Of a DNA stretch of 64,000 bases, positions 1 through 9,236 are shown piece by piece. Below the pieces are notes generated by a model, which saw only the letters and a program-made list of their open reading frames with translations, made no database searches and was not told the DNA's origin. The stretch is from Ferrimonas balearica (lineage in GTDB: Bacteria > Pseudomonadota > Gammaproteobacteria > Enterobacterales > Shewanellaceae), in assembly GCF_019802085.1 (NCBI RefSeq), contig NZ_JAHVHV010000001.1, positions 682,001 to 746,000 of the forward strand. Reading direction: 5' to 3'. Position numbers and translations under genes: made by a program. Numbering within the stretch: the first letter of the stretch is position 1; the number at the start of each line of letters is the position of its first letter.

Positions 1-43
1 GTTGGCGTCGTTGCCACTAGGGTCGCACGTTTGGCCCAGGATG

Positions 44-74
44 CCAGCGCTATCACAAAGTTTTTGTGCGCTGG
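44..74. repeat. Short inverted repeat (hairpin)
   Basis: CCAGCG pairs with CGCTGG, and inside it CACAAA pairs with TTTGTG around a small loop. The element lies upstream of the GNAT gene. There is no T-run, so it is not a clear terminator. Its function is unknown. Confidence 0.4.
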
Positions 75-171
75 ATCCCCCTCGATGTGGGATCCCACCG
101 GCCCGGTGGTGTTCCCGACGCCCCGGTGTTATAACCGAGCTAACTCGTTGTCGTTGTTCAAGGAAGAGCTC

Positions 172-732
172 ATGTTTACCCTCCCCATCGAGTCCGATCT
201 CAAGCTGGCCCTGCTGGGCCCCGAGCACACCCCACACCTGTTCGAGCTGGTGCTGGCCAACCGTGACCATCTCAGCCGCTTCCTCTCCTGGCCCGGCGCG
301 GTGCAGCAGCAGGAGGACAGCCGCCAGTACATCTGCCAGGCCCTCAAGGAGTACGGTGAGGGGCAGACCCTGACCTGCGGCCTGATCTACAAGGAGGATC
401 TGGTGGGGATGATGGACTTGCGGGGGCTGGATCCGGCCCGCCGGGTGGGGGTGCTGGGTTACTGGGTGGCCCAGCCCCACCAGGGGCGGGGGCTGGTGAC
501 CCGCAGTGCCCGGGGGATCATCGATTACGGCTTCCAGGCCCTGGCGCTGGAGAAGGTGGAGCTGCGCTGCGCCGAGGGCAACCTGCGCAGCCGGGCGGTG
601 GCCGAACGCCTGGGCTTCACCCTTGAGGGCACCCTGCGCCGGGCGGAGGTGGTCAACGGCCAATGCCTGGATCACCGGGTCTACGGCATGATGCGCCGGG
701 AGTGGGCGGCGATCGCAACTGGCAACCCCTAG
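172..732 (+). CDS. GNAT N-acetyltransferase, RimJ/RimL type
   Basis: A 186-residue acetyltransferase of the ribosomal-protein-alanine acetyltransferase type, expected to move an acetyl group from acetyl-CoA to a protein N-terminus or small amine in the cytosol. The N-terminal part (LALLGPEHTPHLFELV) and the middle strand GYWVAQPHQGRGLVTRS form the acetyl-CoA loop (Q-x-x-G-R-G). They are followed by the family's VELRCAEGNLRSRAVAERLGF segment, with an Asn and an Arg before the last helix. I chose the ATG at 172 because GGAAGAG lies just upstream and homology begins here; the frame is open further upstream but that stretch does not look coding. The substrate cannot be told from sequence. Confidence 0.85.
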   Translation: MFTLPIESDLKLALLGPEHTPHLFELVLANRDHLSRFLSWPGAVQQQEDSRQYICQALKEYGEGQTLTCGLIYKEDLVGMMDLRGLDPARRVGVLGYWVAQPHQGRGLVTRSARGIIDYGFQALALEKVELRCAEGNLRSRAVAERLGFTLEGTLRRAEVVNGQCLDHRVYGMMRREWAAIATGNP

Positions 733-801
733 GCTTGCTCCCCATGGGCTAGGCTGGGTAAGGTACGGGCCAGCCTCCGTTTTAGCCAGATAGGACCGCC
801 G

Positions 802-1182
802 ATGAAACCCGGGATCCACTACCATTGCCCCGCCTGTGACCAGCGCGTCGAGATGAACGCCCAGAGCTTTGCCGAGTTGATGAAATCTCAGCAGTGGCCC
901 TGTCAGGGCTGCGGCGCCAAGCTGGCGGTTGCCGAGGGGGAGCGGGGCGCCCTGACCCAGCGAATGGGGGAGTACCGTCAGCAGGCCACCAAGCATCTTC
1001 TGCCCATCGGTGCGCTGTTGAGCACCGTGCTGCTGCACCTCAACGGCTACATCGGCAACGCCCTGCTGGCGCTGGGTTTTGCCCTGAGCTTCGTGGGGCT
1101 GTTGTGGGTGCGCAAAATTCAGTTCGAGCCCCTGTCGCTGGCCCCGGAGGCGGTGGAGCCCAAGGCGCCCGAATCCCAGTAA
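802..1182 (+). CDS. Zinc-ribbon membrane protein of unknown function
   Basis: A 126-residue protein whose N-terminus carries two CxxC pairs (CPAC near residue 9 and CQGC near residue 34), a typical zinc-ribbon knuckle. Two hydrophobic segments follow at about residues 67-83 and 87-103, then a short acidic/proline tail. The cysteines probably bind Zn on the cytoplasmic face of an inner-membrane hairpin. It sits 69 bp after the acetyltransferase and 71 bp before the MAPEG gene on the same strand. I do not recognise a named family, and no function is assigned. Confidence 0.7.
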   Translation: MKPGIHYHCPACDQRVEMNAQSFAELMKSQQWPCQGCGAKLAVAEGERGALTQRMGEYRQQATKHLLPIGALLSTVLLHLNGYIGNALLALGFALSFVGLLWVRKIQFEPLSLAPEAVEPKAPESQ

Positions 1183-1253
1183 GCGGGCCAATTGAGGCCC
1201 TTTCTTCCCTGTGTTAGCTTCGTGACAATCGCTTAAATTACAAAGGATTGTTC

Positions 1254-1646
1254 ATGACGCTTGCCATTACCGGCCTGTACGCCGCCCTCACCGGAGTGTT
1301 GATCCTGACCCTGGCCGCCGTGGTGGTGATGACCCGCCGGCAGGAGCGGATCGGCATCGGTGACGGGGACCACCGGGCCCTGCGCCTGCGGATCCGGGTG
1401 CACGCCAACCTCATCGAATACGCCCCCATCGCCCTTATCCTGCTCGGCTGTGCCGAGGCCGGGGGGGCGCCCCACTGGGTGTTGCACCTGGGCGGCGCCC
1501 TGTTCCTGGTGGGGCGTCTGCTCCACCCCTGGGGGCTGACCGCCGGCCGCGGTGGTTACCACCTGGGCCGCTTCACCGGCACCAGCGCCACCTGGCTGGC
1601 GATCCTGCTGCTGGCGGGAGTCAATATCGGCCAGTTCCTGGCCTGA
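1254..1646 (+). CDS. MAPEG-family membrane protein
   Basis: A 130-residue protein with four hydrophobic segments. The family motif is visible in the middle: RIRVHANLIEYAPIALILL, matching the R-x-H-x-N-x-x-E-x-x-P signature of MAPEG proteins (membrane-associated glutathione and eicosanoid enzymes). GRLLHPWGL and the C-terminal hydrophobic helix also fit. Bacterial members are of mostly unknown physiological role, some being glutathione transferases. The ATG at 1254 is preceded by AAAGGA. An in-frame TTG two codons earlier is less likely. The gene ends only 13 bp before the convergent tamB stop. Confidence 0.85.
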   Translation: MTLAITGLYAALTGVLILTLAAVVVMTRRQERIGIGDGDHRALRLRIRVHANLIEYAPIALILLGCAEAGGAPHWVLHLGGALFLVGRLLHPWGLTAGRGGYHLGRFTGTSATWLAILLLAGVNIGQFLA

Positions 1647-1658
1647 GGTGTCTCGGAC

Positions 1659-4600
1659 TCAGTCGATGTCGAAGGAGTAGTAGATGTCCAGGGACTGCTC
1701 GGTGGTTTCCGCCATGGCCGACACCGCCTCCAGCCAAAGGGCCTGCAGCAGGTAGTAGCGCACCGTCAGTTCGTTGATGCTCTCGCCGAACACCCCCACC
1801 CCGTATTTGAGGAACAACCGCTCCCCCAGGTAGCCGCTGATGGTCACCTGGGTGTCCTCGCCGTCGCTCTCGGTGTCCAGGGTGACGTTCTTAAAGCCCA
1901 GCCCCTCACCGATGGTGGTGAACACCCCCTGGGTGGTGTTGACCCCCAGGCCCAGTGCCGCGGAGGCAAAGAGGGCGCTGCCGCCGTCGGAGCTGTTCAG
2001 CCCCTGGCCCCGGGTGATGTAGGAGAGGATCTCCTGCTGCTCCATGGCGGGGGTGGAGAACAGGGTCATCTGGGGTGAGGCAGGGGTGCCGGTCACCCGC
2101 ACCCCGGCGGTGACGTCCTCGGACTCGATGATCCGCACCGCCTCCACCTCCAGGTTGGGCAGCGCCGGCGGGCCGTTGAAGTTGGCCTGGCCCCGGCTGA
2201 TGGTCAGCCGCTGGCCGAAGGCGCGGAACACCCCGTCCTTGAGCGCCATGTCGCCGAACGCCTGCAGCGGCTGGCCGGGCTGCTGGCGCAGGGTCAGGTT
2301 GCCCCCCACCTTGCCGGTCAGCCCCAGGGCCTGGACGGTGAAGTTGTCCAGCACCGCCAGCTCCACGTTGAGATCCAGGTGGGTGCTCAGGGGGGACTCG
2401 GTTTCGGTCTGGCTGTCCACGTACACCACGTCGCCGGAGACCGCCACGGCCCCTTCGGGCAGGCTGGTGAGGGTAAAGCTGCCAGAGGGCACCTTGATGT
2501 CGCCGCGGATCTTGAGCAGCTCCGGGCTGAACACGAACTGCAGATCCGGCGAGGCTTCCAGCACCACCATGGGCGGGTAGAGGATGGAGAGGCGCTCGCC
2601 GTCCAGATCCAAAGTGCCGTTGAGGCCGCCGATCCAGCCCAGGGTGCCGTTGAGATCCGCCCGCCCCTGGCCCATCAGCACCTCGCCGTCCACCACCACC
2701 TGATCGCCCTCGAAGGTCATGATCAGCTCAAGATTTTCCAGCTCCGTGGGGTTGGCCACCGCTTTTATCTGCCCCTCTTTGAGGGCCAGTTCGCCGTTAA
2801 GCTGGGGGGCTTGCAGGGTGCCGCCCAGGGTGATGTCGCCGCTGAGCAAGCCCTGGGCGTCCGCCAGGGCGGGGATCCAGGCCAGGTAGGGGGAGAGATC
2901 CAGCTCGCTGCTGACCAGGCGCCCCTCCATGGCGTAGGGCGCCTCGGGGCCCAGCTTGAGATCCAGGCCGATCTGGCGGGCGTCATCAATCTGGGTCTGG
3001 AGGTCCAGCAACAGCCCCTCGGGCCCCAGGTTGACGTTGAGATCAATCGCTTGCCACTCGATGCGGCTGTTGGGCAAACCGCCGCCCCGGCGCAGCACCA
3101 GGCTGCCGTCCCGGTCCTGGAACTGGGCCTGCAGCAGCGGCAGTTGGCCGGGCATCCAGCTGACGTGGGCCTGGCCGGTGATCCGGCTGCGCGGCCGCAG
3201 GCGCTGGGGCAGGATGGGCTGAAGCGCCTCGCGCACCTTGGCGTCCAGGGTCAGGGCCAGGGCGCCCTTGGGGCCAATGAGCGCCGGGCCCTGCAGGCAG
3301 AGATCCACCCCGGCCCCCTGCCAGCAGTGGGCTCCCAGCACCAGGGCACTGTCGGGCTGGGAGAACTCCAGTAGGGCGGGGAGATCGGTTTCCCACTGGC
3401 CATAGGGGGTGGTGATGGCGCCGCTGAGCAGGGCACCGCGCCAGCGGCCCTTGTCCTGGTAGTAGTTGCCCCCCAGGGCCAGCCGGGCCCCCAATTCGCC
3501 GGTCAGCTCGATGTCCAGATCCTGGCGGCCCAGATCGCCCCGACCCTGGGCCTGGATGGGGCCCAGGGCGGTGCCGGCCAGGTCCAGGTTGCCGCTCTCC
3601 ATCGCCAGCTCGAAGCGGTGGTTTTGCCGGGGGTAGTAGTCCAGGTCGAGATCCAAAGTGCTGGTGCGGTAATCGCCGTAGCCGGGCTGGCGGGCGTCCA
3701 GGGCCAGGGTGATCCTGGGCGCCCCCGGGGTGCCGCGCACCGTCAGATCGGCGCTGGCCCGGCCGGTCAGCTCCGGCAGCCAGCGGCTGAGCGCGGCGGC
3801 CTCCAATCGACCGTCCACCTGCCACTGTTCGTCGAGAATGCCGCCATCGAGGGTCAGTTCGGTCTGGTTGATGGCCAGCTGCAGGTTGTCCGCGGCGCCG
3901 CGCCACTGGCTGTTGAGATCCAGGTTGCCCAGCACCTTCAGGGGGTAGCCCCACAGCTCGCCATTAAGATCGGCATCGTCGATGTCGATGGCCCAGCTGT
4001 CGGCATCGTAGTGGCCGCCACTGACCGCCTGGCCATCCAACTGCAGGCTGAGCTCCGGGTGCAGGCTGGAGAGATCCAGTGCCTTGGCTTCCACCTTGGC
4101 CTGCCAGGCCAGACGCTCGCCGTACTCCAGCTCGCCGGTCACCGAGGCCCAGCCCATCTCGCCGTCCAGCTCCGCCTGGGTGACGCTCAGGTGGCCCGGT
4201 AGGTGGGTCAACGCCAGGTTGACCGCGCCCTTGGGGTAATCCAGTGCCCGGGCCTTACCGCTGAGGGTGGCCTCCTGGTGGTCCAGATCGCCCTGGGCGC
4301 GCAACACCACGTCCTGGGCCTGGTACTCGGGGGCGTCATTCAAGGGCCACTGCAGGGCGTCGGCGTCCAGGCTGAGCTCGAAGGGCAGGGTGGGCAGCCC
4401 AAGCTGGATGCGGCCGTCCAGTTCGCCGCTGAGCAGCCCCTGGCTGTGCAGGGTGAAGCGCAGGTCCGTCAGCCGGTTGTGGGCCGTCACCCGCACCCTG
4501 TGGCCATCCAGCTCCGGCAGCCAGTAGAGCTTTCGCACCTCCCCCTCCAGCTCGGTCTCCAGGCCGTAGCCGTCACGAAAATCCATCCAGACGCTGCCAT

Positions 4601-5483
4601 CGAGGTTGGCCCAGTTGTGACGTACCGTCAGGCGGGGCAGGCTCAGCTCGGTGTGGCGCCAGCTGCCGAGGAAACTCAGGTGTTCCACCCGGTGATCCAT
4701 CCAGCCCACCTGCACCCGGGCGTCGGTGGCCTGAGCCTGGCGGACGTCGATGGCGAAGGGCAGGTCCACCTCCGGCAGGTTGGCCATGGCCCAGTCCGCC
4801 AGGGGATCGTCACTGTCCGCACTCGGCGGGGCCGGGTCCGGGTCCGGGCCCGGCTCGCTGGGCGCGTCCGTGGTGGTGGGCTCGTCGGCCGCTTCGTCGT
4901 CGCCCAGGGGAATGTTGATGTCGGCGCCATCCAGCGCCAGTTGCTGGACGGCGATCAGGGTATTGCCCACCTCGGCGGAGGCCAGCAGGCGCTCGGCCTT
5001 ATAGGTCATGTCGTTGACCCGCACGTCGATGTCCCGCAGGTCCAGGTGGCGGCCCAGGATGGTCAGGGGCAGGCCCATGCCGGTGTAGCCGTCGGCGTCG
5101 GGCTGGGGCGGTGGCGCTGGCTCTTCCGGCTCCGGTGACGGTTCGCTGTCGGCACCGATAAGGTCGGTGTCAATGGCCACCCGCACGCCCTGGGCGTCCA
5201 GCTCGTCGGCGCACACCTGGCGCTGGAGCAGGCAGCGCAGCCGCCAGGCGGTGCGGATCTCATCCACCTCCACCAGGATGCCGGACATCTCGAAGCGCAC
5301 CTGGGAGAGGCTGAGGCCGGTGTTGACCTTGCCGCCCTCGTAGGTCAGCTCCAGGCCGGGCACGGCGGTGTCCGCCACCCAGGCCACCAGGCGGGCGCCC
5401 ACCGGGGTGCCCATCAGCAGCGCCAGCACCAGCAAGAGCACCAGTGGGCTAAGGGCGAGAATGAGCAGCAGACGACGGATCAC
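1659..5483 (-). CDS. tamB: TamB, translocation and assembly module subunit
   Basis: A 1274-residue protein, close to the E. coli TamB length (1259). One N-terminal membrane anchor (residues 5-25) is followed by a long beta-strand-rich repetitive region, expected to form the hydrophobic groove that spans the periplasm and carries phospholipids to the outer membrane. The last ~330 residues are the DUF490/TamB C-terminal domain that binds TamA, ending in FGESINELTVRYYLLQALWLEAVSA. An acidic proline-rich stretch at about residues 113-131 and another at 195-226 look like flexible linkers. The start overlaps the tamA stop by 4 bp (ATGA), so the pair is translationally coupled. Confidence 0.96.
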   Translation of the reverse strand: MIRRLLLILALSPLVLLLVLALLMGTPVGARLVAWVADTAVPGLELTYEGGKVNTGLSLSQVRFEMSGILVEVDEIRTAWRLRCLLQRQVCADELDAQGVRVAIDTDLIGADSEPSPEPEEPAPPPQPDADGYTGMGLPLTILGRHLDLRDIDVRVNDMTYKAERLLASAEVGNTLIAVQQLALDGADINIPLGDDEAADEPTTTDAPSEPGPDPDPAPPSADSDDPLADWAMANLPEVDLPFAIDVRQAQATDARVQVGWMDHRVEHLSFLGSWRHTELSLPRLTVRHNWANLDGSVWMDFRDGYGLETELEGEVRKLYWLPELDGHRVRVTAHNRLTDLRFTLHSQGLLSGELDGRIQLGLPTLPFELSLDADALQWPLNDAPEYQAQDVVLRAQGDLDHQEATLSGKARALDYPKGAVNLALTHLPGHLSVTQAELDGEMGWASVTGELEYGERLAWQAKVEAKALDLSSLHPELSLQLDGQAVSGGHYDADSWAIDIDDADLNGELWGYPLKVLGNLDLNSQWRGAADNLQLAINQTELTLDGGILDEQWQVDGRLEAAALSRWLPELTGRASADLTVRGTPGAPRITLALDARQPGYGDYRTSTLDLDLDYYPRQNHRFELAMESGNLDLAGTALGPIQAQGRGDLGRQDLDIELTGELGARLALGGNYYQDKGRWRGALLSGAITTPYGQWETDLPALLEFSQPDSALVLGAHCWQGAGVDLCLQGPALIGPKGALALTLDAKVREALQPILPQRLRPRSRITGQAHVSWMPGQLPLLQAQFQDRDGSLVLRRGGGLPNSRIEWQAIDLNVNLGPEGLLLDLQTQIDDARQIGLDLKLGPEAPYAMEGRLVSSELDLSPYLAWIPALADAQGLLSGDITLGGTLQAPQLNGELALKEGQIKAVANPTELENLELIMTFEGDQVVVDGEVLMGQGRADLNGTLGWIGGLNGTLDLDGERLSILYPPMVVLEASPDLQFVFSPELLKIRGDIKVPSGSFTLTSLPEGAVAVSGDVVYVDSQTETESPLSTHLDLNVELAVLDNFTVQALGLTGKVGGNLTLRQQPGQPLQAFGDMALKDGVFRAFGQRLTISRGQANFNGPPALPNLEVEAVRIIESEDVTAGVRVTGTPASPQMTLFSTPAMEQQEILSYITRGQGLNSSDGGSALFASAALGLGVNTTQGVFTTIGEGLGFKNVTLDTESDGEDTQVTISGYLGERLFLKYGVGVFGESINELTVRYYLLQALWLEAVSAMAETTEQSLDIYYSFDID

Positions 5484-7576
5484 AGTTCGGCTCCGATACT
5501 GATGTGCAGCATGGGACTGGGGTCGGGCTCGGTAAAGCCGTACCCCAACTCAATTTTGATGGGCCCCACCGGGGAGATCCAGTGGACGCCGCTGCCGAAG
5601 GAAGCTTCGAAGTCGATGTTCTCCGAGTCGTTGGTGTCAAAGGCGTTACCGCCGTCGAAGAAGAACGCCAGGCGCCAGGTGGGGGTGAGGTAGTACTGGT
5701 ACTCGATGGAGCCCACCAGCAGGTAGCGGCCCCCCACCAGCAGTTCCACCGGTTCGCCGTCCTCGCCGGGCACGGTGATCTTGGGGCCCAGGGACTGGTA
5801 GCTGAAGCCCCGGATCGACTGGTCACCACCGGCGAAGAAGCGCAGGGAGGGGGCCAGCTCCAGCAGGTCGCTGTCGTCCACCACGTTGATGCCGATGTCT
5901 GCCCGGGCGGTCAGTCGGTGGCGCTCCACCGGGGTGTACACCGCCCGAAGCTGACTGCGGAAGCGGGTGATCCGCTGCTCCGAGCCCCAGGTGGGATCGG
6001 CGTGTTCCAGCAGGTAGAACTGGCGCAGGCCTTCGGTGGGGTCCAGGGTGGGGCCCCGGCGGTAGGTTCGGCTGAAGCTGATCCCCGGCATCAGGTATTT
6101 GGCGCTGTGATCTTCCGGCCCCTGGGTCCAGTCCTCGTAGAGGAAGCGGGCGGAGTAGGTGCGGGTCCAGCGGTTGTTGAGCACGGTGCGCCGGCCGATG
6201 CTGGCCTGGTACTGGTCGGTGTCGATGTCGCCATACTCCTCGCGCCCAATGAGGGCGTTGAACACCAGCTTGTCGTTGATCGGGTGGCTCAGGGGGATGC
6301 GGTAGTCGAAGGTCAGCTTGGGGTTGACCTTGGAGACCTCCAGCTTGGACTCGTGACTGTGGCCGTAGCGGTTCACCACCGGCGTCCGCCAGGCCATGGT
6401 GACCCGGCCCTCGGTGTCGGTGGCGTAACCCACACCCAAATCGATGGAGTGGCGTGGCGGCGGCGACAGGCCCGCTTCGATGGGTACCACGCCGTCCTCG
6501 GCCTGCTCCGGGTGGGGCAACACCTTCACGTCACGGAAGTAGCCGGAGCCGAGCAAAGTGCTGGTGAGCCGGCCGATCTGATCGGCGTGGTAGGGGGTGC
6601 CCGGCTCGAAGGGCACCATGGAGTCCAGCAGCTCGGGGGTCAGCTCCGAGGCCCAGAAATCCACCTCCCCCAGGCGGTAGCGCCGACCGCTGCTGTACAC
6701 CAGTACCAGATCCGCCTCGTTGGTGTCGCGGTTGATCTCCAGCCGGTTCTGGCTCATGGTGCCGTCGAAGTAGCCCCGCACCAGGCCCAGGGTGAGCAGG
6801 TCGGTTTTCAGCTTCTCGTACTTGCCGTGGTCCACCACGTCGCCGGGCTTGATGGCGATGCGATCCAGCCGTTCGGCGAAGGCGGGATCCTCCAGCGCCT
6901 CCCCCTCCAGCAGCACAATGACGTGCTGGTAGCGCATCGGCTCCCCCCGGTCGACCACCAGGGAGAGGGTCCAGTCCTTCTCGGTGCGGGTGATGTTGGA
7001 CTCGAAACTGGCCTGGTAGTAGCCCAGGGCCTGCATCGCCTCCTGGGCTTTCTCCTCGGCGGTGAACAGGAAACTGGCCCGCTCCGCCGCGTTGGTGGGC
7101 AGGGGGGAGAGGTGGCCCCGAAGGTTGTCCGCCAAACGGCCGCGCACCCCTTCAATTTTGAGCTCCAGGCCGCCATCGGCCCGGTAGCGCTGACGCCCCT
7201 CCCGCAGGGGGCGCTGGCGGGTGGGCTTGGCCGGGTCTTCGGCGGCCCCGGCGGCGGCTGCGGAGAGGGTCAGCACCCAGCGCTCCCCTAAAGGCTCCAG
7301 GCTGGACTCCACCTCGGCATGCCCCATTCCCAGGGCCCAGAGGGCCTCCCGGGCCTTGTCTTCGATGTTGTCCAGGTAGTGGGCGCGCGCTTCGGCGTCC
7401 CGGGGCCACTGGGGCAGGCGTTGACGCAGTTTCTCCGCCAGACCGTCACTGAGCCCCTCCAGCGCCAACTCCAGCTCCTCGCTGTCCTCCGGCGCATCGG
7501 CGTCCTGGGCCCACACCCCCGGTGCGGACAGTGCCAGACACAGCAAGGCAACGAGGACGGGAAGGGCTCGAAACAA
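5480..7576 (-). CDS. tamA: TamA, Omp85-family outer-membrane protein with an extra POTRA domain
   Basis: A 698-residue protein, longer than E. coli TamA (577). A signal peptide ends near AWAQ (residue 24). POTRA domains follow, then an Omp85 barrel from about residue 366, ending in ISIGAEL. The conserved barrel motif RFFAGGDQSIRGFSY is present. The first POTRA is duplicated: residues 35-110 and 137-213 share the same framework, with LEL..EG at the start, then LA..LR, E.KA.EA..ALG and W.L.L in the same order. This accounts for most of the extra length. It is the first gene of the tamA-tamB operon. Upstream lie an AT-rich stretch and no recognisable operator. Confidence 0.95.
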   Translation of the reverse strand: MFRALPVLVALLCLALSAPGVWAQDADAPEDSEELELALEGLSDGLAEKLRQRLPQWPRDAEARAHYLDNIEDKAREALWALGMGHAEVESSLEPLGERWVLTLSAAAAGAAEDPAKPTRQRPLREGRQRYRADGGLELKIEGVRGRLADNLRGHLSPLPTNAAERASFLFTAEEKAQEAMQALGYYQASFESNITRTEKDWTLSLVVDRGEPMRYQHVIVLLEGEALEDPAFAERLDRIAIKPGDVVDHGKYEKLKTDLLTLGLVRGYFDGTMSQNRLEINRDTNEADLVLVYSSGRRYRLGEVDFWASELTPELLDSMVPFEPGTPYHADQIGRLTSTLLGSGYFRDVKVLPHPEQAEDGVVPIEAGLSPPPRHSIDLGVGYATDTEGRVTMAWRTPVVNRYGHSHESKLEVSKVNPKLTFDYRIPLSHPINDKLVFNALIGREEYGDIDTDQYQASIGRRTVLNNRWTRTYSARFLYEDWTQGPEDHSAKYLMPGISFSRTYRRGPTLDPTEGLRQFYLLEHADPTWGSEQRITRFRSQLRAVYTPVERHRLTARADIGINVVDDSDLLELAPSLRFFAGGDQSIRGFSYQSLGPKITVPGEDGEPVELLVGGRYLLVGSIEYQYYLTPTWRLAFFFDGGNAFDTNDSENIDFEASFGSGVHWISPVGPIKIELGYGFTEPDPSPMLHISIGAEL

Positions 7577-7751
7577 GCGGAATTCTCCGGTGAATTGGGC
7601 TGGGGGTGGGTTGGATAAGGTAATGATAATTCGAAAGGTAGTCAGCGGGGAGAGGGAATTGTCCTCTTTTTTTCTCCGCCGCTGAATTGGTGGTCATATC
7701 CGTGTCACACTGGGCGTCGTTTTTGCCCTCGATCACCACAAGGAGTCTGTC

Positions 7752-8774
7752 GTGACGCTCAAGCCTGTACTGGCCGCCCTGGCCCTGTGTTCCGCCTCTG
7801 TTCTGGCCGAGCCGGCCCCCATTGCCCTGGCGATCCACGGCGGGGCCGGCACCATTGATCCGGCCAAGATGTCCGCCGACACCCGGGCCGCGGTGCAGGC
7901 CAAGCTGGATGAGGCCCTGACCAGCGGCTACGCGGTGCTCAAGCGGGGGGACTCCGCCCTGGACGCGGTGGAGGCGGCAGTGCGGGTGCTGGAGGACTCC
8001 CCCCTGTTCAACGCCGGTGTGGGGGCGGTGTACACCTGGGACGAGGGGCATGAGCTGGACGCCTCCATCATGGATGGGGCCACCCTGGAAGCCGGCGCCG
8101 TGGCCGGGGTGCGGACGGTGAAAAACCCCATCACCCTGGCCCGCCACGTGATGACCGACTCCCCCCATGTGATGCTGGCCGGCGCGGGGGCCGAGGCCTT
8201 TGCCGCCGAGCAGGGGCTGCCCCAGGTGGCCAACAGCCATTTCGATACCGAGAGCCGACTGCGGAGTCTCAAAGACGCCAAAGCCAAGATTGAGGCCCAG
8301 GAGGCGGTGAATCACAAGGCGGCGGTCGAGCGCCTGGATACCCCCTTCAAGATGGGTACCGTAGGTGCCGTGGCGCTGGACCAGGGGGGCAACCTGGCGG
8401 CGGCCACCAGCACCGGTGGCATGACGGCCAAACGCTGGGGCCGCATCGGCGACAGTCCGGTGATCGGCGCCGGCACCTACGCCGATAACGAGTCCTGCGC
8501 CGTCTCTGCCACCGGCCACGGCGAGTACTTTATCCGCTACAACGTGGCGGCGGACATCTGCGCCCGGGTGAAATACCAGGGCGTCACCCTGGAGGCGGCG
8601 TCCAATACGGTGATCATGGAGCGCCTCAAAGGGGTCGGCGGCACCGGTGGGGTGATCACCGTTGACCCCCAGGGCCGGGTGGCCATGCCCTTTAACACCG
8701 GGGGGATGTACCGGGCCAGCATCGATGGCCAAGGCAACAAGGTGATCGCCATCTGGCAGGAGGCCTTGGAGTAA
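7752..8774 (+). CDS. iaaA: Isoaspartyl peptidase / L-asparaginase (Ntn hydrolase), exported
   Basis: A 340-residue plant-type (type III) asparaginase. It starts as a precursor that cleaves itself before a threonine; the motif is MGTVGAVALD, with nucleophile Thr203. The N-terminal IALAIHGGAGTID and the glycine-rich substrate loop CAVSATGHGEYFIR are family hallmarks, as is GDSPVIGAGTYA. Unlike cytosolic E. coli IaaA it begins with a signal peptide (residues 1-19), so it should act in the periplasm on isoaspartyl dipeptides or asparagine. The start is GTG at 7752 with AAGGAG 8-13 bases upstream. No operon partner is visible. Confidence 0.93.
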   Translation: MTLKPVLAALALCSASVLAEPAPIALAIHGGAGTIDPAKMSADTRAAVQAKLDEALTSGYAVLKRGDSALDAVEAAVRVLEDSPLFNAGVGAVYTWDEGHELDASIMDGATLEAGAVAGVRTVKNPITLARHVMTDSPHVMLAGAGAEAFAAEQGLPQVANSHFDTESRLRSLKDAKAKIEAQEAVNHKAAVERLDTPFKMGTVGAVALDQGGNLAAATSTGGMTAKRWGRIGDSPVIGAGTYADNESCAVSATGHGEYFIRYNVAADICARVKYQGVTLEAASNTVIMERLKGVGGTGGVITVDPQGRVAMPFNTGGMYRASIDGQGNKVIAIWQEALE

Positions 8775-9236
8775 GGCGTTTAGACGTTTCTTGTTGGCTG
8801 CCGGGGTTGCCCGGCGGCCGTTAAGGGACCGCTTCCTCCGACGCCGCCATTAGTCTTTTGGGCTACGTCACCCCTTGGTTAACGGGGCGCATCGAATCAC
8901 TCTGACAATATTGTGCTCTTTCTTTTCATCCCATCCCACGCAGAGCGCCCTCATCGAGTCCCATCCCGCTTTTTTAGCGTTCGTCGGTGAAGGCGCTGCG
9001 GGCAATCCGCTTCAGAAACGCCTGCCTCAATGTGGCCCCGACATCCCTGTCTACCAATCCCAGCTGTTTGAAATTTGTTCGCTTTGCATTAGGTTGAGGC
9101 CAAGACCGCTTAGGATGCGGTCGCCAGACCACCTTTGAGGTATGCAGGGAGGCAAGGAGAGAGGTTCCCTGTGGGTACTGGCTTAATTTGAACGCCCGTG
9201 AGGGGCGGTAATAAAACACAATGGAAAGGACTCTTC
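8775..9236. other. Intergenic region without a recognisable gene
   Basis: About 460 bp. There is a GC-rich imperfect hairpin near 8797-8822 (GGCTGCCGGG/CCCGGCGGCC) without a T-run. Open frames here (for example 8875-9138) have no ribosome site and no protein-like composition. I see no RNA family. Confidence 0.5.

Noticed and set aside
5504-7291. Long open frame opposite tamA (595 codons)
   Set aside because: It is the antisense shadow of a GC-rich gene: Gly/His/Gln/Val-rich, with no ribosome site, while the minus strand has clear TamA features.
7618-7640. Possible Fur box (TAATGATAAT) before tamA
   Set aside because: Only one half matches the consensus, and tamA is not a typical iron gene.
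8875-9138. Open frame in the gap after the isoaspartyl peptidase
   Set aside because: No ribosome site, no protein-like composition and no family features.
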